NCBI RefSeq assembly: GCF_003663885.1
Contig: NZ_RCCE01000005.1
Coordinates: 124,001-188,000, forward strand
DNA: 64,000 bases
Direction of reading: 5' to 3'
Source of the DNA: Litoreibacter meonggei
GTDB lineage: Bacteria; Pseudomonadota; Alphaproteobacteria; Rhodobacterales; Rhodobacteraceae
Below the pieces are notes generated by a model that was not told the origin of the DNA, made no database searches, and saw only the letters and a program-made list of their open reading frames with translations. A program made the translations under genes and the position numbers. Each line of letters begins with the position of its first letter. The first letter of the stretch is position 1. Positions 1-7,186 of this stretch are shown here, piece after piece.

Positions 1-315
1 GTCCATTACAAAATACGTCAAGAAAAGCGCAAGGCTTACGATCAACATATTGGGCGGCGCAGATTGCAAGCCAATCGCCTGTCGCAGAATGGATAGAACG
101 GTCACGACAAACGGGAAGCAAGTGATCATTATCGCAATGCCCGGGGCGAGGCTTAGAACGGTCATCAACGCAATTAGCTGCATCGCCCGCGCGCTCAAGG
201 ATGCATCATCCCCAAGAGAAATTGACAGGTCTTGGGCGTCCGCGGGTATCGCCCAAAGTGATCCGGCTGACAGGACCAAAACCGCCAAAAAACAACGTAA
301 GAACGGATTTATCAT
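1..315 (-). CDS. fliP: FliP flagellar export gate protein, N-terminal part (cut by window edge)
   Basis: Reading leftward from the ATG at 313-315, the frame stays open to the window edge (105 codons). The translation starts MINPFLRCFLAVLVLSAG, a signal-peptide-like segment, and continues with LMTVLSLAPGIAIMITCF and TVLSILRQAIGLQSAPPN. These are hallmark stretches of FliP, the core subunit of the flagellar type III export gate in the inner membrane. The ATG overlaps the fliN stop (ATGA), so fliP is the next gene of the leftward fliF-fliH-fliN-fliP unit. The C-terminal half lies outside the window. Confidence 0.93.
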   Translation of the reverse strand, partial: MINPFLRCFLAVLVLSAGSLWAIPADAQDLSISLGDDASLSARAMQLIALMTVLSLAPGIAIMITCFPFVVTVLSILRQAIGLQSAPPNMLIVSLALFLTYFVMD

Positions 316-590
316 TTCAATCCAGTCGTAGGATCGCCAACCGCAGTAAGGCGTACCGAAAGGCTGCCATCTTCAGAATCCGCAGGCGTTTCCAGAAATC
401 CAGTGGCAATAAGTTTTTCGCCGACATAAAGCTCCACCGGATCGTCAATTTGAGTATTCAGCGGCAACACCGAGTCTGGTCCAAGCTCCATTAGATCCTT
501 GATCGTAGGGGACGCAGACCCAACGCAAACGCGCAGATCAACACTCACACCCTGCAGCAAATCTTCTTTCAGGTTTGTCGGGTCAGGCAT
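312..590 (-). CDS. fliN: FliN flagellar motor switch protein (short form)
   Basis: This 92-residue protein is essentially one SpoA/C-ring domain: a hydrophobic N-terminal strand (LLQGVSVDLRVCVGSASPTI), then LMELGPDSVLPLNTQIDDPVELYVGEKLIATG, which is the typical SpoA fold signature. FliN forms the base of the cytoplasmic C-ring with FliM and docks the export ATPase complex. It is shorter than enteric FliN (about 137 residues) because the N-terminal extension is missing, as in other Rhodobacterales. The ATG at 588-590 overlaps the end of the upstream fliH-like gene by 8 nt, and the stop overlaps the fliP start, so translation is probably coupled. Confidence 0.9.
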   Translation of the reverse strand: MPDPTNLKEDLLQGVSVDLRVCVGSASPTIKDLMELGPDSVLPLNTQIDDPVELYVGEKLIATGFLETPADSEDGSLSVRLTAVGDPTTGLK

Positions 591-1179
591 GCTTGGCCTC
601 CATCAATTCGGGTGTTTCAAAGAACGCGTTTATGCTGTCGCGCAAAGATTGGAGCGTTTCATCCAGATCAATGCGCGCCTGCCCGTCATCGAGGTGCAAG
701 ATCGCCTGTGACGTCGTCAAAGTCGTTTCGGGTTCTACAGTCACTGGAAATTTTATGGTGTTCGCAACCAGTTCCCGAAGCATCTCAACGCTCTCAGGCG
801 CACATGCTATCGTAACCGAGGGCTCTCTGCTTTCCGCGACTTCATCAAGCACTTCGACGACCCGCCCTCCCAAGCTCTTTGCCAATAGCTGTGGTAAGAC
901 AGCTTCGACCATCGCTTCCAACACCGGACGTACCGATTGCATGGTGTGCTGCCTTGCCTCAAAATACGTGAGGTTCAGCGCTTGAAGGGCCGAAGACAGC
1001 GACTCTCTGACTTCGCGATCTTGATCTTCAGTTGCGGCAGCCGCATCCTGCCAACCGCATTTGTAGCCTTCATCAAATGAGGCGCGAAGTGCGCTCGCGT
1101 CTGTACCAGCCACTTGTTTTGATGAGGGCGGGCGCGCATCAGCTAAAGAAAAGTCCTCAAAAAATTGCGAATGCGTCAT
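583..1179 (-). CDS. fliH: FliH-like flagellar export ATPase regulator
   Basis: This 198-residue cytoplasmic protein lies between fliF and fliN, the usual place for fliH. It has a charged helical centre (residues about 35-90) and a C-terminal FliH/HrpE-like region with EAMVEAVLPQLLAKSLGG and a final LDDGQARIDLDETLQSLRD segment. FliH would bind FliI, hold it inactive and deliver it to the export gate. Sequence conservation in this family is weak, so the call rests on both position and pattern. Its start overlaps the fliF stop (ATGA at 1176-1179), showing tight coupling. Confidence 0.72.
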   Translation of the reverse strand: MTHSQFFEDFSLADARPPSSKQVAGTDASALRASFDEGYKCGWQDAAAATEDQDREVRESLSSALQALNLTYFEARQHTMQSVRPVLEAMVEAVLPQLLAKSLGGRVVEVLDEVAESREPSVTIACAPESVEMLRELVANTIKFPVTVEPETTLTTSQAILHLDDGQARIDLDETLQSLRDSINAFFETPELMEAKHA

Positions 1180-2801
1180 TGTGCGGTCATTTCCGGTGCC
1201 TCAATCCAGCTTTTCAAAACCTCGACAGTCTCGTCCTGCCGTTCATCAATGAGAGCCTTCAGGCGTTCCACGGGATCCTCACTGGGCGCAGGTGCGCTCA
1301 AGCTTTGAGGCGTAAGCTGGGTTAGGTCTTGCGAACCTGCATTTACCCGGGTTCGCGACATCGGCTCGCCGCCTGGCGCATTCGTCAAAGCCGGAAGAGC
1401 TTGAGGACCCGAAATGAGATCGGTTGGAGGCATGTCATTTAGCGGGCGTTCAGCAGTTTTTGCAGCCAGCACAATGGGGCGAATAACAAATAGGCCAAGA
1501 GCCAATGCAACAAAGGCTGCGACGCCAATTTGCGTCAGTGCCATGACATTCAACGGACGAGACGTCACCCATCCATTCTCCGGAGTCTCGATCAGAGACG
1601 GATCTGGCGACAAATCCATTGAGCGCAGAGTCACAGAATCCCCGCGCGCTTCATCATACCCAATCGCGGACTTGACCAAAGCCTCCAGCGCGCGAAGCTC
1701 ATCTTCACCCCGAGGCTCCCAAACCTCTAGGCCAGCGTCATCCACACGCCTCGATCCATCCACGAGTACCGCGACGGTTACCCGTTTGATTGAACCTGCG
1801 ACCCGTCGGATCTCTCGTGTCGTTTCGGAAATCTCGTAGTTAACGATTTCTCTGGTGTCCGAGTTCTGACCAGATTGCTCGCTACCGCCCTGACCGTTCC
1901 CTTCAGGTAGATTGCTGGCGACCGTTACATCACCGCCGCCCTGATTGCGTGAGGAACTTGATGTTTCTTGTGTGTTCGTGCTGATTGCCACGCGGCTTTC
2001 AGGATCTACTTTCCGCTCAACGATTGTTTCGGCATCTGTCAGCGTATCGACATTCACCTCGACGACCGCCCCACCCATACCAGTTCGCGCTAAGATCAAT
2101 CTCTCGACGTTTTGCTTCAGGCGCTCGCCATGCGCTAATGCAGTGCGCGCAGGCGTTTCTTTGCCTGATTGGGCCATCACGACTCCAAGGTCTGCGTTGA
2201 TGATCGATACATCCTCCGGTCGAAGTCCGGCCACAGCAGATGCAACAAGGAAGCGAATGGCCTCTGCGGCGGGATTCGGTATTTGGCTACCATCACCGCG
2301 GATAGACACAGAGGCAGTCGACTCGGCGGAACGACGAAACGGGCTTTGGGTGGACTGCGCGATATGAACTCTCGCCGCGCTCACTTGTGGATTGGCGACA
2401 ATCGTCCGAGCAAGCTCGCCCTCTTTGGCGCGCAAGTATGCAGCGTCGAACATCTGCGACGTAGTACCGAATCCGCTTAACTCATCAAGCAGTTCGTAGC
2501 CGTCGCCACTATTGGCAGGCAAGCCTTCCCCGGCAAGCGTTAACCGCAACTGATCGCGGCGCATTTCGTCAACGTAAATCGCGCCCCCCCTAACCTCGAA
2601 CGGAACACCTTCCGCTTCTAGTTGCGCGATAATTTCACCCGCCGCGTTAGGAGCCAGACCACTATAGAGAAGGCCCATATTTGGTGTCGCAGCCATCCGG
2701 GTCAGGAACAAAACCCCCAACATGACGAGAACCGCCGACCCGACAACTATCACGCGTTTCTTCGCATCCAAGGCGTTCCAAATATCCTGGAATTGCTGCA
2801 C
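1176..2801 (-). CDS. fliF: FliF flagellar MS-ring protein
   Basis: FliF forms the MS ring in the inner membrane and is the assembly base of the basal body. The protein shows a first membrane segment (VIVVGSAVLVMLGVLFLT), the YscJ/FliF ring domain (LLYSGLAPNAAGEIIAQLE, then VSAARVHIAQ), a Gly/Ser/Gln-rich linker, a second membrane segment (IGVAAFVALALGLFVI) and a C-terminal FliG-binding tail (VERLKALIDERQDETVEVLKSW). The frame is open up to a GTG at 2849, but I prefer the GTG at 2799-2801 (541 residues), because it gives the usual N-terminus VQQFQDIWNALDAKKR and has GAGAGG 7 nt upstream. The presence of the FliG-binding tail implies that fliG exists elsewhere in the genome. Confidence 0.95.
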   Translation of the reverse strand: MQQFQDIWNALDAKKRVIVVGSAVLVMLGVLFLTRMAATPNMGLLYSGLAPNAAGEIIAQLEAEGVPFEVRGGAIYVDEMRRDQLRLTLAGEGLPANSGDGYELLDELSGFGTTSQMFDAAYLRAKEGELARTIVANPQVSAARVHIAQSTQSPFRRSAESTASVSIRGDGSQIPNPAAEAIRFLVASAVAGLRPEDVSIINADLGVVMAQSGKETPARTALAHGERLKQNVERLILARTGMGGAVVEVNVDTLTDAETIVERKVDPESRVAISTNTQETSSSSRNQGGGDVTVASNLPEGNGQGGSEQSGQNSDTREIVNYEISETTREIRRVAGSIKRVTVAVLVDGSRRVDDAGLEVWEPRGEDELRALEALVKSAIGYDEARGDSVTLRSMDLSPDPSLIETPENGWVTSRPLNVMALTQIGVAAFVALALGLFVIRPIVLAAKTAERPLNDMPPTDLISGPQALPALTNAPGGEPMSRTRVNAGSQDLTQLTPQSLSAPAPSEDPVERLKALIDERQDETVEVLKSWIEAPEMTAQ

Positions 2802-2864
2802 GTCTGAACCTCTCACAATCACGAGTCGTTCTAACCCGCTGAACACCACTTAAAGTGATGAGCC

Positions 2865-2879
2865 TTAACAATCAGTTAG
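2865..2879. promoter_or_regulatory. CtrA-like box between divergent fliF and fliL
   Basis: The sequence TTAACAATCAGTTAG matches the CtrA consensus TTAA-N7-TTAA except for the last base. It lies in the only gap between the leftward fliF unit and the rightward fliL unit. CtrA controls flagellar genes in many alphaproteobacteria. This is a pattern match only; short AT-rich boxes occur by chance. Confidence 0.4.
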
Positions 2880-2920
2880 TCGGTTGAGCTGTATAGCTGA
2901 AAAAAATCTGTGAGAATCAA

Positions 2921-3409
2921 ATGGCCGACGATACCACTATTGAACCCCAAGAAGAGTCTAAGAAAACAAGCAAAATGGGGCTGGTGATTGGGCTAATACT
3001 GGCCTTAGCCGGCGGCGGTGGTGCGTTCTTTGCGATCTACTCCGGACTAGTATTTGCGCCAGGCGCTATTCAAGAGACGAAAGCTACACACGAGGAAACT
3101 GAACCGCTTCCAGCAATCAGCTTCGTCCCGATTTCTCCAATCGTCGTTACCGTGGGGCGCGCAGGGTCACGCCAACTTCGCTTCCGCGCCGAGCTGGAAG
3201 TCGACCCAGAGCGAACCGAAGACGTCTCTCTCCTGATGCCGCGTATCTTGGATGTTCTGAACGGGTATCTACGGGCTGTTGATCTTGCCGAACTTGAAAA
3301 CCCGGCGTCCCTTATCAAGCTCCGGGCACAAATGCTGCGCAGGGTGCAAATTGTGACAGGCTCCGGTCACGTTCGCGATCTCTTAATCACTGAATTTGTA
3401 TTCTCGTGA
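2921..3409 (+). CDS. fliL: FliL, flagellar basal-body/stator-associated protein
   Basis: This 162-residue bitopic membrane protein has a charged N-terminus, one membrane segment (MGLVIGLILALAGGGGAFFAI, about residues 24-44) and a periplasmic FliL domain that begins with FVPISPIVVTVGRAG and ends ILDVLNGYLRAVDLAEL / VRDLLITEFVFS. FliL surrounds or stabilises the MotAB stator. It is the first gene of a rightward unit leading to motA and the export genes. A second, diverged FliL-like gene lies at 11476-11961. Confidence 0.92.
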   Translation: MADDTTIEPQEESKKTSKMGLVIGLILALAGGGGAFFAIYSGLVFAPGAIQETKATHEETEPLPAISFVPISPIVVTVGRAGSRQLRFRAELEVDPERTEDVSLLMPRILDVLNGYLRAVDLAELENPASLIKLRAQMLRRVQIVTGSGHVRDLLITEFVFS

Positions 3410-3418
3410 GGACAAAAA

Positions 3419-3802
3419 TTGAATTTTATATCTGATATTCTCCTTGGCTTCGGCGCGATCGCCGCCGCAGTCTATTGCTTTGTGCTGTCCCGGAAACTCT
3501 CCAAACTTAAAGGCTTGGATCAGGACTTGGGGTCCGCCATTGCTATCCTGTCACGGCAGGTTGACGAGATGACCAAAGTTCTTTCGTCGGCCCAAGACGC
3601 CACCAACAATTCGGCATCTGAACTGGAGAACAAAACTGAGGTCGCAGCAAATGTCGCTGAACGGTTAGAGTTGATGATTGCTGCACTTCAGGACTTGCCC
3701 GAAACGGAACTCGATGCTGATGCCCGGCTCCTTGAAGAAGCAAATGCCGAACGGCCGGATGTAAACCTCTTCGTCCGAAATGCGTCTCGGAGGGCGTCTT
3801 GA
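3419..3802 (+). CDS. Flagellar-locus membrane protein, DUF6468-like
   Basis: This 127-residue protein has one N-terminal membrane segment (ILLGFGAIAAAVYCFVLSRKL) followed by an acidic, helix-rich cytoplasmic or periplasmic part with coiled-coil character. It starts at a TTG (3419) preceded by GAGGAC at 9 nt, and its TGA overlaps the ATG of the next gene (TGATG). The length, membrane anchor and location between fliL and a motE-like gene fit the DUF6468 family found in alphaproteobacterial flagellar loci; this family assignment is from memory and unconfirmed. Its function is unknown. Co-transcription with fliL, motE-like and motA suggests a role around the stator. Confidence 0.65.
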   Translation: MNFISDILLGFGAIAAAVYCFVLSRKLSKLKGLDQDLGSAIAILSRQVDEMTKVLSSAQDATNNSASELENKTEVAANVAERLELMIAALQDLPETELDADARLLEEANAERPDVNLFVRNASRRAS

Positions 3803-4386
3803 TGAAAGCTACACAAAAGGGGCGTTCCCCGCGGGGAATACTGGCGTTCGTCGTCGCCATGCTACTTCTGTCAGGCAGCCTTAGACTTGGCTCCATTGGG
3901 ATCGCGGTCGCATCAAGCACAACGGATGTCGATCCAAAACTAGGAAACGTCGAGGCAGTCTCAGAATGCGTAACCGATGCCGAAACCCACGAGTTGATGG
4001 AGCTCCTCAAAGCACGGTCTGAGCAGATCTCTGCCTTAGAAGCCGAGCAAGAGAAACGACAGATCGAACTCGCCAACGCTGAAGCCACTATTCTGGAAAA
4101 TCTCAGTAGAGTTGAGGAAGCCGAAACCCGTCTGTCCCAAACCATTCAGCGCGTCGACGGGGCTTCGTCGAAAGATGTCAACAAGCTGACCTCCGTGTAC
4201 GAGTCGATGAAGCCAAAAGACGCGGCCCTTCTTTTTGAACAAATGAGCCCCGACTTTGCAGCCGGATTCCTTGCGCAGATGTCGCCGTCGGCAGCAGCTG
4301 GAATTCTCTCAGGCCTGACATCCGAAAAGGCCTACACCGTGAGTGTGGTTCTAGCCGGCAGAAACGCCAACGCCCCGAAGCAGTAA
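3802..4386 (+). CDS. MotE-like periplasmic protein (MgtE-N fold)
   Basis: This 194-residue protein has an N-terminal membrane/signal segment (GILAFVVAMLLLSGSLRLG), a long coiled coil (about residues 60-120, ELLKARSEQISALEAEQEKR) and a C-terminal MgtE-N-like domain (YESMKPKDAALLFEQMSP, then FAAGFLAQMSPSAAAGILSG). This architecture matches MotE, the chaperone of the MotC stator protein in rhizobia and a common protein of alphaproteobacterial flagellar loci. I chose the ATG at 3802, which overlaps the upstream stop; a TTG one codon earlier is also possible. The role as a stator or motor accessory is inferred from family and context. Confidence 0.78.
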   Translation: MKATQKGRSPRGILAFVVAMLLLSGSLRLGSIGIAVASSTTDVDPKLGNVEAVSECVTDAETHELMELLKARSEQISALEAEQEKRQIELANAEATILENLSRVEEAETRLSQTIQRVDGASSKDVNKLTSVYESMKPKDAALLFEQMSPDFAAGFLAQMSPSAAAGILSGLTSEKAYTVSVVLAGRNANAPKQ

Positions 4387-4407
4387 CCTGCGCTTATTGC
4401 GCGATTA

Positions 4408-5292
4408 ATGGAGCATCTGGAAATGGTGGGAATAGTTGGCATAGTGGTGGTCTTCGTGATGGTTTTTGGCGGCTATCTTGCCGCCGGCGGGAAGATGGGA
4501 ATCATTCTCAAATCTTTGCCATTTGAGGCCACCATGATCATCGGCGCGGCAGTCGGCGCATTCCTGATTAGCAACGACTTCTCTGGCGTCAAACATACGG
4601 TCAAGGACATCGGGAAGGTCTTCAAAGGACCGAAATGGGTAAAGCAGGATTACCAAGACCTTCTGTGTCTACTTTCAGAACTTCTACGTGTTGCGCGTCG
4701 CAGCCCGGTAGAGCTAGAGCCGCATATTGAAGCACCAGAAGAGTCGTCAATCTTCGGAAGCTATCCAAAAATATTAGCTGATGAGGAGTCGGTGAACTTG
4801 ATTTGCGACACTTTGCGATCAGCAGGGATGAACTACGACGATCCACACCAAGTCGAAGAAGTTCTCGAAAAGCGAATAGAGGGCAATGCGCACCACGCCA
4901 TGCATTCAAGTCACGCCATGCAAACTATCGCAGACGGGTTGCCGGCGTTGGGTATCGTCGCCGCCGTTTTGGGGGTCATAAAAACCATGAGTTCAATTGA
5001 TCAACCTCCTGAAATCTTGGGCAAACTCATTGGCGGCGCATTGGTAGGAACGTTTTTAGGGGTTTTCCTAGCGTATGGCTTCGTTGGTCCATTTGCTGCG
5101 AAAATTAAAACTGTCATCGAGGACGAGAGTCACTTCCAATCCCTTATCCGTGAAATACTGGTCGCCAACCTTCACCAACATTCAGTCAACATGTGCATAG
5201 AAGTCGGGCGACAGAATACACCAAGCTTTCTTCGCCCAACCTATTCCGAGTTAGAAGAGGCCCTGAAGGGCGCGCGGAAAGACGCGGCTTGA
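4408..5292 (+). CDS. motA: MotA flagellar stator (proton channel) protein
   Basis: This 294-residue inner-membrane protein has four hydrophobic segments: two at the N-terminus (MVGIVGIVVVFVMVFGGYLA; ATMIIGAAVGAFLI) and two near residues 175-235 (TIADGLPALGIVAAVLGVIKTM; GKLIGGALVGTFLGVFLAYG). The latter carry the conserved proline and glycine pattern of MotA TM3-TM4. A large cytoplasmic loop separates the pairs. MotA pairs with MotB; motB here is 36 kb away at 40907-41725. The start could also be the second Met (4423). Confidence 0.95.
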   Translation: MEHLEMVGIVGIVVVFVMVFGGYLAAGGKMGIILKSLPFEATMIIGAAVGAFLISNDFSGVKHTVKDIGKVFKGPKWVKQDYQDLLCLLSELLRVARRSPVELEPHIEAPEESSIFGSYPKILADEESVNLICDTLRSAGMNYDDPHQVEEVLEKRIEGNAHHAMHSSHAMQTIADGLPALGIVAAVLGVIKTMSSIDQPPEILGKLIGGALVGTFLGVFLAYGFVGPFAAKIKTVIEDESHFQSLIREILVANLHQHSVNMCIEVGRQNTPSFLRPTYSELEEALKGARKDAA

Positions 5293-7139
5293 GGGTAGTT
5301 TTTCTAATATCCGCACTCCTCGTCGCCGGTTCAGTTTGGGCAAAACCTGCGTTGATAAAGTCGGGAGAGCACGAACGCTTCTCTCGGCTGGTCTTGTACA
5401 CAGGCACCGCGCAGACATGGTCGCAAAGCCGCGCCGCAGATTTGGTAACCATAACTATTTCTGGGTGGTCACTTGGCTTCGACACCTCGCAGGTTTTCAA
5501 AATGATTCCCCCGGATCGGATTGCCAAACTGGAAGCGACCAAAACAAGTTTGAAGGTCACTCTTGGCTGCGATTGCCCAGTTGAAATTCAAGCGGTTGAT
5601 CAGATTGGCCTAGTGATCGATGTCCTGGATGAGCGCCTGCCGGTTGATGTCCCAGATCAAATCACCCCTCCCACTCATTATTGGCCTGAACCTGAGGGGT
5701 TCGTTCGCAACAGTCAAAACCTGGCTGCCGTGGCTGCATTTAGGAAGAATCTTTCAGAAGGTGTTGGGCGGGCTGCGACCCAGCAGTTGTTGGACGTTGC
5801 TAAAACAATCGAAATACTCGGGCCAGAGTCTTCAGAAAAACCCAGAACTCACGATCCAATAGTACCGGTAGCTAGGTTTCGAACCACATCCGCCTCAGAA
5901 CGCGCTGCACGACGTGACCAATACACTCTGCCCGAAGAACTGGCCTGCCCGCCCCAGAATTTAGGCGATATCGAAAACTGGGGCTCCGCATCCCCGTTCA
6001 CCGAACAGCTTGGAGACATCCGCAATTCTTTGATGGGTGAATTCGATGCTTTGGACAACACTGAAGCCCTACGCCTTGCACGGCTCTACGTCCACTTTGC
6101 AATGGGAGCCGAGGCATTAGCGACAATAGGTACGCTGGAACAAGCTGGTTACGAGGCCCAGTTTTTGAAACCAATAGCCAAGCTTCTAGATGATGCGGAT
6201 ATGCAAAAACCGGCCATCGAGCTTCCAACCAATGGGTGCTCCGGAACACATGCGATCTGGGGTGCATTGCTAAGTAGCGATCCGGAAGCCATCACCGAAG
6301 CTCAGGCCAAAACAATCACCGAAAGTTTCAGCCGCCTCCCCCAACACCTTAAGTCAATACTAGGCCCCAAACTCATGGCCCGTTTGAACCAGGACGGCAA
6401 AGAAATCGCTGCCAGTGTCGTACGAAACTCAATTTCAAGCCATCACGACACGCGTCAAACACCACCCCTAGAACCCGCAGATTTGGCAAACCTGTCCGAA
6501 CCGGAACTGAACGATCTGATCGCAAAAAGTAATAGTCAGACACCTGCGGCCCTCGTCGCGCTACTAAAAATGAAAATCAAACAAGGTGCGCCCATCAGTG
6601 AGACATCACGAGACGTCGCTAGGTCATTCGCGATTCAACAACTTGGCGATCCAGTTTCAATCGAGCTGGAAACCGTTCTAGCACAAGACGCCGTCCTTCG
6701 GGGCGACTACTCGGAGGCTTTGGATACAGCTCTCGACCCCGAAACGCGCGTTGATACATCAACAATCGTTTCATTCGCAGCCCGGCGCCTGCTTGACAGC
6801 GGTAGCGACACAGACCTTGCAAAATTTGCGCTAAGGTTAGGTCATGATCTGGGCGCGAAACATCTACCCAAGAATACAATTTTGACCATAGGTAAAAAGT
6901 TGCAATCGGTAGGATTGGACGAGCTCGCGACCGCGTTTTCCGGACGCCCCCCGGAGAAGGGCGCGATCAAGCCTGAGAACAGACAACAGGTCTTGGGCAG
7001 AGACATCAGCCTATCGCAGTCTTTCAGCCCCCCTCCTCCAACTCTGGGCGCAGCCAAGACCATTCTGGATGCGAGCCGAGACACACGAAGGCAAATATCA
7101 CGAATACTCGGCAACTCAGGTAGTTCAGGCGTCCAGTAA
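5289..7139 (+). CDS. Exported protein of unknown function between motA and flhA
   Basis: I do not recognise this 616-residue protein. The likely start is the TTG at 5289, which overlaps the motA stop and gives a clear signal peptide (RVVFLISALLVAGSVWA, cleavage near AKP). Residues about 20-110 (HERFSRLVLYTGTAQTWS ... CDCPVEIQAVDQIGLVID) are beta-rich and resemble AMIN-type periplasmic domains. The rest is helical and repetitive, like a TPR/Sel1 solenoid (for example LRLARLYVHFAMGAEALATI). Few cysteines occur (LGCDCP, ELACPP, TNGCSG). Translational overlap with motA and the following flhA argue for a periplasmic flagellar role, perhaps in stator or peptidoglycan contact. That role is an inference. 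Confidence 0.75.
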   Translation: MRVVFLISALLVAGSVWAKPALIKSGEHERFSRLVLYTGTAQTWSQSRAADLVTITISGWSLGFDTSQVFKMIPPDRIAKLEATKTSLKVTLGCDCPVEIQAVDQIGLVIDVLDERLPVDVPDQITPPTHYWPEPEGFVRNSQNLAAVAAFRKNLSEGVGRAATQQLLDVAKTIEILGPESSEKPRTHDPIVPVARFRTTSASERAARRDQYTLPEELACPPQNLGDIENWGSASPFTEQLGDIRNSLMGEFDALDNTEALRLARLYVHFAMGAEALATIGTLEQAGYEAQFLKPIAKLLDDADMQKPAIELPTNGCSGTHAIWGALLSSDPEAITEAQAKTITESFSRLPQHLKSILGPKLMARLNQDGKEIAASVVRNSISSHHDTRQTPPLEPADLANLSEPELNDLIAKSNSQTPAALVALLKMKIKQGAPISETSRDVARSFAIQQLGDPVSIELETVLAQDAVLRGDYSEALDTALDPETRVDTSTIVSFAARRLLDSGSDTDLAKFALRLGHDLGAKHLPKNTILTIGKKLQSVGLDELATAFSGRPPEKGAIKPENRQQVLGRDISLSQSFSPPPPTLGAAKTILDASRDTRRQISRILGNSGSSGVQ

Positions 7140-7186
7140 TCCTGCTTCGGTTAACCGTCCGTTATCGCATGTGAAATTAAGCTGCC

